This document shows, piece after piece, positions 42,863 to 55,500 of a stretch of DNA of 64,000 bases. The translations under genes and the position numbers were made by a program. The notes beneath the pieces were generated by a model that saw only the letters and a program-made list of their open reading frames with translations, ran no database searches and was not told the origin of the DNA. The stretch is from Acanthornis magna (taxonomy: Eukaryota > Chordata > Aves > Passeriformes > Acanthizidae). Each line of letters begins with the position of its first letter. Position 1 is the first letter of the stretch. The stretch spans positions 868,001 through 932,000 of the forward strand of contig JAWUZG010000157.1 of NCBI GenBank assembly GCA_036785705.1. Direction: 5' to 3'.

Positions 42863-44165
42863 TGCATGGAATTATTTAGGTTGGAAAAGACCTCTAAAAT
42901 CATAAAGTCCATCCATTAATCCAGTGCTGCCAAGTTTACCACTAAACCATATCCCTAAGCACCACGTCTACATGCCCTTTAAATACCTTCAGGGATGGTG
43001 ACTCCACCACTTTCCTGAGCAGCCTGTTCCAACGCTTGACAGCCCTTTTGCTGAAGAAATTCTTCCTAATATCCAATCTAAACCTCCCAGATGGAAGGCT
43101 GTGCCCTTTTCTTTTGTCGTATCACTTGTTTCTGGAAGAAGGGACAAACCTGCGCCTCATTACAACCTGTTTTCAGGTGGTTGTTGAGAGCAGTAAGGTC
43201 ACACATTTTGCCTTGGACCATTGATCCCTCTGCATTACCTTCCTGCCCTTCAGCAGATCAGCATTCCTGCCCAACTGACTGAGGTGCACTTGATCCCCTC
43301 ATCCCAATCATCAATAAAGATATTGAACAGGACCAGCACCACTGGTAACTAGCTGCCAGCTGAAGGTAACTTCATTCACCACCACTGCTTGGGCCTGGCC
43401 AGTTTTTGTGTTTTTACCAAGCAAATACTGCACCCATCCAAGCCATGAGCAGCCAGTTTGTCCAGGAGAATACTGTGGTAATTGGTGTCAGAGGCTTTTC
43501 TGAAGTCTAGGTGGACAACATCCATGGCCTTCTAGTCATCCACTGAGTGGGTTACAGTGTCATAAAAGGAGATCAGGTCAGTCAAGCAGCACCTGCATTT
43601 CATGAACTCAGGCTGGCTGGGCCTGATCCCCTGGTTGTCCTGTATGTGCTGCATGGTGGCACTCAAGGTGATCTGCTCCATGCCCTTCCCCAGCCCCTAG
43701 GCAAGGCTGACAGGGCTGTAGCTCCGCAGATCCTCCTCCTGGCTGTTCTTGTAGCTGCGCGTTACATTTGCTCACCTCTGTTCAGCTGGGACCTCCCTGA
43801 TGATCCAGGGCTCCTGCTGAATGCTGGAAAGTAGCTCACTGAGCACTTTTGCCAGTTCCTTCAGTACCTTTGTGTGGATCCCATCTGGCCTCATAGACAC
43901 GCGTGTGTAAGTGGTGCAGCAGGTCACTGACCATTTCCCCTTGGGTTACAGGGGCTTCACTCTGCTCCCTGTTCCAGTCTTCCAGCTCAGGCACTGGGTA
44001 CCCAGAGAACAACTGGTCTTACTATTGGAGTGAGGCAAAGAAGGCACTAAGGACCTCAACCTTTTCCTCATCCTTTGTCTCTATATTTCCCACCACATTT
44101 GATAAAGGATGGAGGTTGTTCTTAGCATCCTTTTGTTGCTGATTCCAAGAAAGATTTTTTTTTTA
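42863..44165 (-). mobile_element. CR1 LINE fragment, about 1.3 kb, antisense
   Basis: The left end carries GGTTGGAAAAGACCTCT, the signature of CR1 3' ends read from the opposite strand. The minus strand further right reads as decayed CR1 reverse transcriptase, including GEMVSDLLHHL-like and KVLKEL-like sequence. The element is 5'-truncated and full of stops, an old copy inside the cadherin intron. Confidence 0.85.
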
Positions 44166-47100
44166 ATTGTCTTTTAATAGTAATCTGTCGCCAGATTTTG
44201 TTCTGTTTGGGTTTTGGTTCTTCTCATTTTCTCCCTATGTAACCTTGCAATATCCTTGCAGATGCTTATACTAGTTTCTATATGTTCTAGAGATGAAGGC
44301 TTTAATTTTCTTTGGTTTTGTGCATTGATACCACCAGCACAAAGGTGTTATGGACATCTCAGATATTTGTGGAGTAATTTGACCCTAACTTGATGCTTTC
44401 TTGACGAGTTGCTTCTTGAAATACTGCCCAAAAATGACCATATATTTATTACCTGTCTTGTTTATTTGCTTTTGTCTAGTACACCACTGGGGACAGGCTT
44501 CTCTTAAGTTCTTTGGTTCCATTTTACCAAAACTTAAATAAAATTAGAGTTATGTGACTTGTTGGTCTATGCATTCCAGTTGTTGCAGCAAAATGAGATA
44601 TCTGGCTTTTAGAGCACTACTATAGGAAATTTCTGTACTAATACTCAAAATTCATGCTATACTGCATTTTTTGAAGAGGTTTCTCTTTAATCCTGTGTTC
44701 AGGTGGTGCTTGTTTTTGAGGGAGGATCAGATTTGTTCCCATTGCATTTAAGTATAATTCATAATGGCTTTGCTCATTCATATGGCTATGACATCAGCAT
44801 CTACTGATTTTTCCATTTGTGCATGAGAGGCAACTACACATTCAGTTGTTATCCAGGTGTTCAGTTGTCCCAGTATGCGAAAAATTGTTGGATCAATATA
44901 TCCAGAATAACATAAATTGGAGAAGGAAAAAGAAAACCCTCTGCATTTATTAATGTGGATAGAGGAGGGAGAAAAAGAGAAGGAGAGCTATCTTTGCTGC
45001 CCTTGGTTTCAGGATGAGGAAACAGAAAAGATGATTCTAGTTGAGAAGTCACAGAAGTTGGAAACTACTCCTTTTGGAGGTGGTGACTGAGCTGCGTAGG
45101 AGGTAATCTGCACCATCTAGGCTGTCCCCTATTGCCTCCTTCTGGCGCAGTGTCACCAGTGATCCATGGTCCTGTGTTCCCCTGGAACAGACTGCACTGG
45201 CCTTAGTCTTGGAGGCTCTTTGAAGCTGCTGTCTTGCAATTTGTCTTGTACAACATCTTGGCAAGTCTGACTTCAAGATACAATATTCTCAGGTCACTAC
45301 GTCCATTTAAGCTGAGCCCTCTAGGCCTAGTTTTGAATTTATTTACTATGTTTGACATGTTGTTTCACTCAATACCAGTGGCTTCATTGAAATTCGGTGA
45401 TTTTTACGAAGGAACTGGGTGAGCTCAGAACTACTACATTAGTTTCTGTAAAGGGAGAAAAAAGAAAATAATAATTTCAGAAGCAGAATTAAGAGAAGCT
45501 TCATTCATTGCTAAAAAGTGTCTTAGTAATAAAACCATGGAATTATTTGGGCCTCCAGCTCTTTTAGAATTTAGTATATTTTGAATTTTTTTAGGACTTA
45601 AATCTTCCAGCATTTAAAAAAGAAAATAAGTAATATGCAAATAAGTTTCCAGCCATCACCTAACAGAAGTAGCTATCTAACCCAGATTTATAAGCACAGT
45701 ACTTAAGACTGGTTTCTGTAAATAAAATGTTATTACTGTCTGGAGAGCCATAAATAAGATGTAGTATTCAGAGAAGAAGAGGTTAAGTCAAGAAGGAGTT
45801 CCATTTACTATATTAAATGCCCTTGCTTGTGCTGGTTTTATCACATTTTTGTAGTTCATCCAGGAAAAAGTACTTGTGGCAGTTTGATATGTCCAGTCTG
45901 TTTATCTAATCTTTGTTCTATATCCTGCAAATTTTAAGATACAAATAAAGTGTTTTCAGCTAAAATTATTCAGATCGAAAGGTTACTTGAATGGTTATTT
46001 GCAGAATAATTTCTTAGAGATTCTTACTCTGACAATTGTTGTAGCAGTTTCTTATCTTTCAAAGATGTTATTTTAACATTGTCTCCCCTGTTACTAAATG
46101 CATGGCTTTAGTTTTCTTCTAGGCAAATTCATTCCTAAACCATTCCTTCGAGCACTGTAGCTATAAAATATTTCGAAGGTCTTTGCATTGCACAATGATA
46201 AAGAAAAGAAATGTTTTGGTGTTGATCACAGAGATAAGCAGTGATTATGGATGATTAACACTGCAGTTTCGTGAGCCATTTAAGCCAGAGTAAGCATCAG
46301 CTCTGCCAAAAAAGGCAGACTTAGGCCTTCCCTCCTCTTTGAGCCTGGCACCATGTGCTCATGAAGCAATAAAATGAACAGGGTTAGCCCGTTTATCTGG
46401 GGTACACTTTCGCTGCCACTCCTTTAGATTTTTTTTGTCAAAGACCTTGCAGGCTTAAACAGAGCCATGGTGTCCCTGCTGCCATCTTTCCTCTAGCAGT
46501 GAAATGCTTAGAAAATAGCATTTGTTTTGATGCTTTCAAACAGAGTGACAAAACTTGATTTTGGCATTCCCACAGACTTATTTAGGAGCTAACTGTTGAA
46601 AATACCAGTTGGTCTCAAACAACTCAGAAACATGTTGTTGTTGTGAGTGTGGCCCTCTGGCGTGGCCTGGTGTTTAAGAGTAACTTAACATTTTTTCATG
46701 ATACAGTGGAGAGTTACGTGGATGCTGTCTGTCCCAGGTGAAGGTACTTGGCTTTGTTGCTAGTGGTGTTTTATTCCACATACACAAGTGTCTACCATCA
46801 GCTAAGAATAAAATTCCTTTCAAAAAAGTTATAATGCTTAAAATTGAAGACAGCAGCACATCTTTTAAGGCTTATGAGCCTTCCTTTGCTGTAAATAGTT
46901 CTTCTACAATTGTATTCTTACTATAGTAGCATACACTGGGGGCTTTGATATTCCAGTGCACAATAACTGTAGAGTCAGGGAAAGTATTCACAGAAGAATC
47001 ATATTTTCCAAGAGGGAAATTAGTCTTTCCCCACGAAAAAGTTTTGGCCTTTTTTTTTTTTTTTTCTATTAAAAAAAGGAAAATGGTTACCACTTTGTTT

Positions 47101-50100
47101 GAAGTCTCCTTGCCTTAAGCAAAAAGACAAGTTGACAAGTTCCTTCCAGGCAGACAGCCAAAGAATCTCAGATGGATGGGATCTCTCTATGAGCTGCTGG
47201 CAAGCTGGGGAAAAATTGTTTCAATTCTTCCCAAATGTATTGCTCTCTGAAATTCTTTTCCTGTACTCATCACCCAGCCCCCTCTTGCAAAAAAAAAAAA
47301 AAAAAAAAAAAAAAAATTAAAAAACTCCCAAAACCTACCATCCTTCCAGTTACTCTTTCAGGCCTTAGTGGGAGTGAAAATTTTTTTTTCCAGAAGCTTC
47401 TGTTGGTAATGTATTTTTTTCCCTTAGTTCTGCTTGACATTTTGTAGCTTTAGTTTTGCTGTCTTCTGTGAGAAGCAGAGTAAGTATTACTGCTCTTACT
47501 TGGTAATGCTGTGCCTTGTTTTTTTATTGTATGTTATGGTTGCATTCCAGTTCTCTGTTTCTTGCATGTTTAATCCTTTTCGTCTTCTTTTCTCAAACAG
47601 CTTTCCTGTTTGTACTCTTTCCATACCCCACAGCATCCTAAATTCTCCAGTGCCAGTTTTGAGCTTACTGTCCTGGACTGGAAGAGCTGCTTCTGTTTTC
47701 TTTCACTACACGAGCGCAGTTGTCTATTCACGTACTGAACTCTTAATGCATTCTTAGATACTCATCCTCTTAAAATTAGAACTTGCTTTTACTGAAGCAA
47801 AAGACTGCATTTTTGGAGATGTAATTTCCTTATTCCCTTTTACCATATTCTTAAACATAGAATATATCCTGGAGTATATATAGCATATACTGACCTTGCT
47901 GAACAGTGGTAATATACCTATTTGGTGACTCTTTTTTGCTTTTTTGTCTGATGTTTATGTGATACCTGATTTTACTTTTGAGTATTAAACTACTGACTAA
48001 AGTAGGTATCTTCTCATTTCAAGCTTGTATGTTGAATGTTCCATACATATAAACAGAGAATAAGCATAAATAACAAAATGCAGTGATGTTATGGAGGTGT
48101 ACAAAGGACAGACATTTCTGAAACATAACTCTATTATCCCTTGGTGGACTGTAAAGTTATCATGCAATTGTATGTATTATGTAAATCATTTTGTATGTCC
48201 AGTATCAAAGAATTTATCAGTTGAGTTCTAGATAAGAAGGAATTCTAAAAAAAACTTACAAACATGTACTAAACAAAATTTTTACTTTATATGGAATGTT
48301 TGTATTACAGGTGGAAATACATTTTGTAGTTAATTCCTAAATGAACAATTCTGTCAAATTTCTCAAAGAAGAAATATGATTCTCCCTTATTCCCTGGAAA
48401 AGGAGCATTGTTTCGGTTTCTCACGTAGCCTCTTAGAACTACCTCTTGATAAACAGAAAAATAACACGTACAGAGAAATTACAGAAATCTTGAATGGTTG
48501 CAATGTTCTGGGATCTGTAAATTACTGTCTTAGTTAATTAGTCCAGTTTAGATAATAATTTCTGTCTATGGTGCATTTACTTGGAATGCACTGAATTAAT
48601 TAGTACTCATTCCCTATTCCTATATTCAGATGGTTACTTGTGAGGGTCTCAAATGTAGTGTCCTTTCTCTGTGCAGAAATCTGAATTATGACAGCCGAAT
48701 TGTTAGCTGCCTCAGTAAGCTCTGAGCAGGGCTCAGTGGAGTATGGCAAAGGGGATGTTTGTTTCTGCGCTCTGAAGCTGGGTCTAGCATTATACTCTTT
48801 CTAACACCATTTAGTGTAGCCTTAGTTCAATTTTAAACTATGCCATCTGGCTTTGATTCCCAAAGGGCCATTATTTCTCCTGGAATCCTTATAGTTAGAG
48901 CATTCTTCAACGCTGACCGGTGCTCTAGGGGAGGCTGGGAGGAATGGTGGCTGCAAAGCTGTGCAGAAAACCTAGGCAAAGGTGCCCTTAGGTATGGGTG
49001 ATTTTTTTAGTTATAGAAGAAAAGTTGCTGTTGCCTGCAAGAGCTGCATGGGGAAAAAAAGGTTTCTTTGTGTGGTATGTAAGTATATGGAATACATGGA
49101 ACAGAAACTCAGGTGAGGCCATCTGTGTTAGCATACATAATATGAGAAAATGGTATTTGTAATTAGGCATTCAAATTGTTTCTTAAGACTACAATACATC
49201 TTCTGTAAATATCCTTTATTGCAAAACGTATTACCATACTAAATACAGAAAAACTCCTCTAGTATGTAAACACCTAAAGACTACATTAAATACTACTGTG
49301 TTGAAGATTTGGATGTCAGAAAACAAATCTGAGTACAGTTTGAACTGCTCTGATTTTGGTTGAATGCAGTGAGGCAGATTCATTGCTTTTGGTTGAACTT
49401 GGGACACTCAATGTGAGGGCATTTTTTTATTCTGGAAATAACTTTTGGAAGAGTTCACTTCCAGACTTTCACAACATGTCCTGGGCATCAGAGCCCGACT
49501 TGCTAAACTCAGGAGAAAGGAGCAGAAGGAAGGTACAAAGGAACAGGGTCAGATTTTGGCTGGAAAGGAAATTTACTGGACTTGCTGTTATCTTCTAATT
49601 AGACTGTAGAAGGAGCAACTGGCCTTTGGTACCCTTTAAATCTTTCCAATTTAACACAGCACAGATGGTTTTCTACTGCTTTCCATATGCCCTCACTGGT
49701 TGATGTGTCCTCCAGAGGGCAGGGAAAGTAATGTTGGGGGATAAATGGAGTGAAACTTCTGGAGTGCAAAATGGAGCTGAGCCTGGGGAAAGGATGGAAG
49801 CAGAAGAGTCCCAGTGATGAAGGATGATGGAATGGGTGGAGGTATGAACTCTGGTGTTACTCAAGGGGGAAAGGGAAGCACAGGTTCTCCACAACCCTAG
49901 AAAGAACAGACAAACTTTGCATTAGTTGGAAGAGGAGGGCCGAAGCAACCCAAGGTGAAAAGAAAAGTATAATGGAATCCTTCCAGACATATCCTCATGC
50001 CATCCAGTTTGAGCTAGTCATGAGCATCCAGTACCCACCCTAAAGGAAATGCTGAGGAGCCAGTGGAGCTCACCAACATGAATTAAGTGAGCGCATAATG

Positions 50101-52294
50101 CTGAAATGCTTTTCTAGGAGAAACCACCAGGCCTTCTTGACACCAAAATGACAACATAGTGAATCACGTCTTCCATTTTTTTGCAATTTATACTACTGTT
50201 AAAAACCTTAATTATCTGAGTATACAACCAAGGTCAGAACATGCACAAGGAAGAGCGTTTTGAAGATAAACTGATCTTAAAGCCAAGGCATGAGCTTGGC
50301 CAAAGTACCTACAGCTGCGCATCATGGCTTATCCACTGTGCTGGAGGCAGCACTGGCTTTGGGCACTAAGGGTCCATCAGTGTCTATAGAGTGGTATCAA
50401 AACCCACTGCTGCTGCAGCTTGTTACAGCTGATTTCGTACCAGCAATGTATTTTCATTTTTTCTCACATTGTGTGTAGAAATTTGCAGTTTAAGTGCACA
50501 TGAAAGTACCAACCTGAAGTAAAGCCGGGAGAGGATATACCCAAAATGTAAATCTTTCCTGTTGTTACAAGTACATCATACATCACAGTGGTGTGACTGC
50601 AGGATGAGTGAGTTTGCCCAGCAAGATGATGTGTCACAGAACTGTTCCGGCTTTTTCTGGTGGGCTGATTCTCTTCCGGGTCAGCTTAATTGTTGATTTG
50701 CTGAGACCTGCTATAGAAAAGGAGATAAATTAATGAGAAGGGGGGATGTGTTAGCAGTGGTGAGAGAAAAGGAGGTTATAACTGAATGAAACTCCACTGT
50801 GTTAGATTCTCTGCTAGGTTTTTTCTGTCCCCTTTTCTCTCTGCAGTGCAGCTGGGAGCTTTCTTCCTGCAATTTTAGTATATTCCAGGATTGGACAGCT
50901 AAGGATCAATGCCCTGCCGTCCCTTGCCCTTGATGCCTGCTGCATCCCAGCAGTACCCAGCCGTAGTAGCGAATTGTGCCACAATTCTTAGCTAGGTTGC
51001 AGATGACAGTGAGCAGTCCCATTAACTAACCTGCCATCCCGGCTGCAGATAATCCTGGGGAACCAGGGCACCCAGCACTGCCCATGGCTGCCATCCCTCA
51101 CCCCGCTGGCTGCAGCTCCTGCCTCTAGGCACTGATGCTCTGGGCAGAGGAGCAGCACAGCATGGCTCAGGTGCATCTCCTCTTCCTCTGAGGTGCCTGC
51201 AGAGCTCAGAAACTGGCCCGTTTTGATTTTTTTTTTCCTTTTTTTTTTACCATCTGTTGTGTTTTGGCAGACCTGTGAGTGGTGGCAAATACTACGATCG
51301 TGTCTGCTTGCCTGCAGGAGCAAGCTCTTTCTTTTGCACTGTGCTGCCTTTTGAGAAGTAGATTTTGTTTGGTTTTGAAAGTTAATGGCATATGACTCTC
51401 AGGCTGTAAAGAGGAGGAATTATTCAAGGCCCTCTGTGAGTTCCAGTTTAACATTCTCTTAAATAGGAAAGTTAGAATCCCTAGAAGCACAATTTGTAAC
51501 ATAAAAGCTATCAAAATAGCAGTGCAATCTGTTAAAGTGTTTAAAAATTTGATTTGCTGTTGTTTAAAATGTGAAATAAATGTACACTAATTGTTTTGAA
51601 TGGAGATGAAGATGGTGTTTGAAGCCAGTCTTTAAAGGAATTAGTGAGATAGCACTGCAGTTAATGGTGGAGCACTATTTTTCAGTAATGGGCTAAGCAA
51701 TGTTCTCTAATTAGCTTGCAAATTGATATTCAAATACAAGTAAACTGGCAATCAAATACAAGCAAAACATCTATGTAAGTAGACTTTGGTGTCTGCATTT
51801 AGCATACCTGTACCAAAATTATGTGTGGGTTAAGGGCAAGCTGTTAGTTGTTTTCAGCATGGTGCTTTTATTTGTGGTGGCTCACTGGTTACATAAGGTC
51901 AATATTTTAACTTAAGCACATGAAAAGAGGAAAAAGAAATTCCTTTTCTTACACAAGTGAATGGCTTTTAAGCATTAGTAGCATAATACCGAGTGTGTAT
52001 GAGGCTTTTCCCTGTCTTCATTTCTTTCTGGTTTTGTGAACTAGTTGTGCACATAAGATTTGATACATAGCTGAATCAGTGGAAGTTACTCTGTTGAGTT
52101 TTCTTGGATTTGGATCATATTTATGTTCACTAGTAAGATTACTGCTGTATGGTGTAGCCATTTCATTTTCAACCCTTTTGCCCCTAACTGGATGCATAAA
52201 ATTTTAGTGGTGATTATGTTGTAAGGTTTTCCGTGGCATGTAGTAAAGGTTCTTAAACTTGAATGCCTGGCTCAAGTAGTTTTCTACAAAGGAG
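44166..52294. other. CDH2-like intron 2, middle part
   Basis: About 8 kb of AT-rich DNA. The clear items are a run of 29 A at 47289-47317 and short T-rich tracts. No exon, RNA gene or LTR recognised. Confidence 0.5.
47289..47317 (+). repeat. A29 homopolymer
   Basis: An uninterrupted run of 29 A. It could be a retroposed tail, but the sequence upstream is not one I recognise as a known gene or repeat. Confidence 0.9.
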
Positions 52295-52545
52295 AATCTT
52301 AGAATGGTTTGGGTTGGAAGTAACTTAAAGACCATCTAGTTCCAACCCCCCCTGGACACCTTTCACTGGACCAGGTTGCTCACAGACACATCCAGCCTGG
52401 CCTTGAACACTCCCAGGGATGAGGCATCCCCAGCTTCTCTGGGCACCCTGTTCCAGTGCCTCGCCATCCTCACAGTAAAGAATTTCTTTGTAACCATACA
52501 AGAAAGCTGGTGCATAAGAACTGTTGCTGGGAAAGGTAAACAAAG
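52295..52545 (-). mobile_element. CR1 3'-end fragment, antisense
   Basis: Contains TTAGAATGGTTTGGGTTGGAA and TCCAGCCTGGCCTTGAACAC-type sequence, the conserved CR1 3' region on the opposite strand, for about 250 bp. Confidence 0.88.
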
Positions 52546-55500
52546 ATCATACATTTAAAATTTGGTTTTCAGGGTTTTTTTAAATGTCTTTATTTTCTAA
52601 TCTATAACACATCTCTCACTCACTGATACACTGATACCTTGCTAGCTGCCCTTTGTAAGCATATTGTTTACTGACAGATAGAAGTCTGAACTGTATCAGT
52701 GGGTCAAGTATGTGGCTTCATCAACCACCAATACTCTCTCCCATCGGCTGTTATGGTGTTTGTTCAACATCATCTTTTATGTTAAAAGTTCTTTGGAATG
52801 TACTTGCCTAAATCAAATTCTTATCACTGTGTATTAATTAAATCCAATTAATGTTTGCATAGATTTAGCTTTCAGTGCTGATTATCATCTGAATTCTTCA
52901 AAGGGAAAAAAACTCAAACAAAACGAAAACAAAAAAACCTTGTGTTAAGTGTTTTCTATAAAGCAGCAAGTATGCATTTTACACCATAGAAATAATACAT
53001 CAGTGAAAGTCTTTGACTTTCCAATTTGTTATGTGCTTTTCTGTTCAAATAACCACAGTTTTCCCTTTACAGTGCTTTAGTGCATGTATGTGCTTTTATA
53101 AAAAATCGATCAACTTGGTTCTCCGGGGATGGTTAATGGGGGAGTGTAGGTCCCTTGGGGGTCACAGGTTCAGATCAGTCTGTCGTCTGCATCCAGTAGC
53201 CAGTAACTTATAACTGCTGGGTAGGTTGTGCAAAAGGAGCTTTGGTTGATTTGGTTTCTTCTGAAGGAGTCTCTGTTGAAAAGGTACTTAATACATAAGA
53301 GCAGAAATACTGCTGAAATTAGTGGAAACTGGGACAGCACATGCGGGCAGGGAGTGTTCGTGTGTATGAAGGGAGATGGTCAATATCACAGTGCTTTCCT
53401 GACTGAAAGACAGAAGCACTGAAACAGAGTGGAATTTTAACCTTTTGGAGTGCATTTATGCAGAGCTGTGTTATGCCAGTAGTTTTAACATCTTGGAGCA
53501 AATAGCACATCTAGCATTTTAGGTATTGGAGGTGTTTTTGCCTACCTGTAATTGATTCAGTGTGTTTCTCAGAACTGGAATGAAGTCTGTATTACACTGA
53601 AACTTTAAATACAAATTAACAGCAAAAGAAATCTCTCTCACCCTTACCCTTTGTCTCACTATCCGTACTTTCTGACCATGTTAAGTCTCATTTAATTAAA
53701 ATCTTGTCATTATGCCTGTGTGCCAATTAATTATTTAAGAATCATATGTGTCATTATTTATAAAAATGGATCTTTTTTTCCTCAGAGAAAGTGATTATAT
53801 CAGTTGTTACAGCTGCAAATGATCTGGAAGTTATTTCCTCCTTCCAGTTTTTGGAACAAAGTCTCTGTAATTTACAGATGCATGCCAAAAAACCAGCATA
53901 GTGTGGCTAAAATGGAAGATTTTTGTTAGCCTTCAGTGGATTTGCAGTTTAAAGGAAGCAAAGCCTACAAAAGCACAGGTGCGCCTGGCTTTAGGATGCA
54001 ATGTTGCAAGAGATATCCCAGCAGAACTTGGCTGCTCCAGTCTGCTGGGCAGGTCATGGTGCAGTGGTGAAGCCTGGCTTAAGGTGGCCCCTGTCTCAGG
54101 GTCTGTGGGTTTTATATTTCAACTAATTTAAAACAAAAATAAGGGTTACTGAGTCCTAACAGTATTGAGTTGTGTGTTCCTCACAAAACCCAGCAGTAGT
54201 ATACAAAGTTTCTTAATTTTTTAAGCCCTGCCTGTCATTCAGGACATAGATTAAAAAAAAGAAGAAGTTGGCTCCAAACATTTATTCCTATAAGTGACTA
54301 GCAACTTTCAAGTGGTACCTAAAGTTTTTGTAGGGCAACCAAAAAGGTGTTGGAAAAAGTTGCTTTTGAAGACTGCTATCTGCTCAAAGATGCTAGTGTG
54401 GCTTCTGTTGCAAAAAATGAAAAGATTGTGAATGTGAGCCTAACAGATGAGCTGAGTCTGGTAAGAGCTTTATACGTATTTTTTAGTAACAATAACTTCT
54501 TGCAAAGCCTTTACACCTTTGTAGAAGGGGTAGAGATAGATAAATAGTTTGGTAAGGTGTTACACCAGTGTTTTAATAATGTCTGTCAACTACATATATT
54601 TATGATGCAGACAATTTTCCACATAATGGATAGTGTCAAAATGCCACTGCAGGTAAAAATGTGGGTTTTTTGCTTATACGTATTTGTTTTTCTTTGGTGC
54701 TAGAATTCTAAAGTCTCTGTATTACTATTTTAGTAATAATCTTGCTGTCTTACATTTTAAAATTTCTGCTAGCCATGCACAGATCTGCAGCAGGATAAAT
54801 TAGATTCTGAGTGTACCATGCCATGAACTGAGAGAGAAAAAGGTCACCTTTGTGTCATAAATGCAAACTGTGTCAATAACATTGCTCATTTTGTATCACA
54901 TACTTTATGTTTAATTTGCTAATTTTGCCAACAACAAAAGGTAAATGTTTTATTTACAAAATGATAATATTAGATGAGTTTTTAGAAAGAGCTGGAAATG
55001 CCAGGGGGACAGTGAGGTCTGTAATACTCAATGGGGGACAGACAAGTGGTTTTAGGTTGTTTTAGAATGGACCCAATTAATTTGATAATGTGATTGGGAG
55101 GTTAATACTCATTTGTGCCCAGTCTATTTGCAGCTTTTCTGAACGCATGTGGATGAACATGGTATTTCTCATCTTTTTAACGGATGCTCCTACTAAACAT
55201 TCAAAACATGTTTTCCTCACTATAGTGAATATTAAAATTAAAGTTTATCTTGTAAAAGGCATTTGCTACAGGCTGCTGAATTTTTAGTGGTTCTGTGACT
55301 TGAACCATCAGGTGTTCAGAGCCCTGCGAGGTGGATGTTGCAAGTTCCAGGCACTATCTGTGGCTCTTAAATAAAAGTTAAATCTCTGTGATTGAAAGAC
55401 TTTACGGGTGCTGTCATGTGGGTTATTGAAAATGGCTGGGAAGATTAGAAGGCCAATTTAGAAGACTGATTGCCCCAAGTTCCGTCATTGCAAGAGTAAC

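Noticed and set aside
43036..43834. Small plus-strand open frames in the cadherin intron
   Set aside because: They are antisense to a decayed CR1 element.
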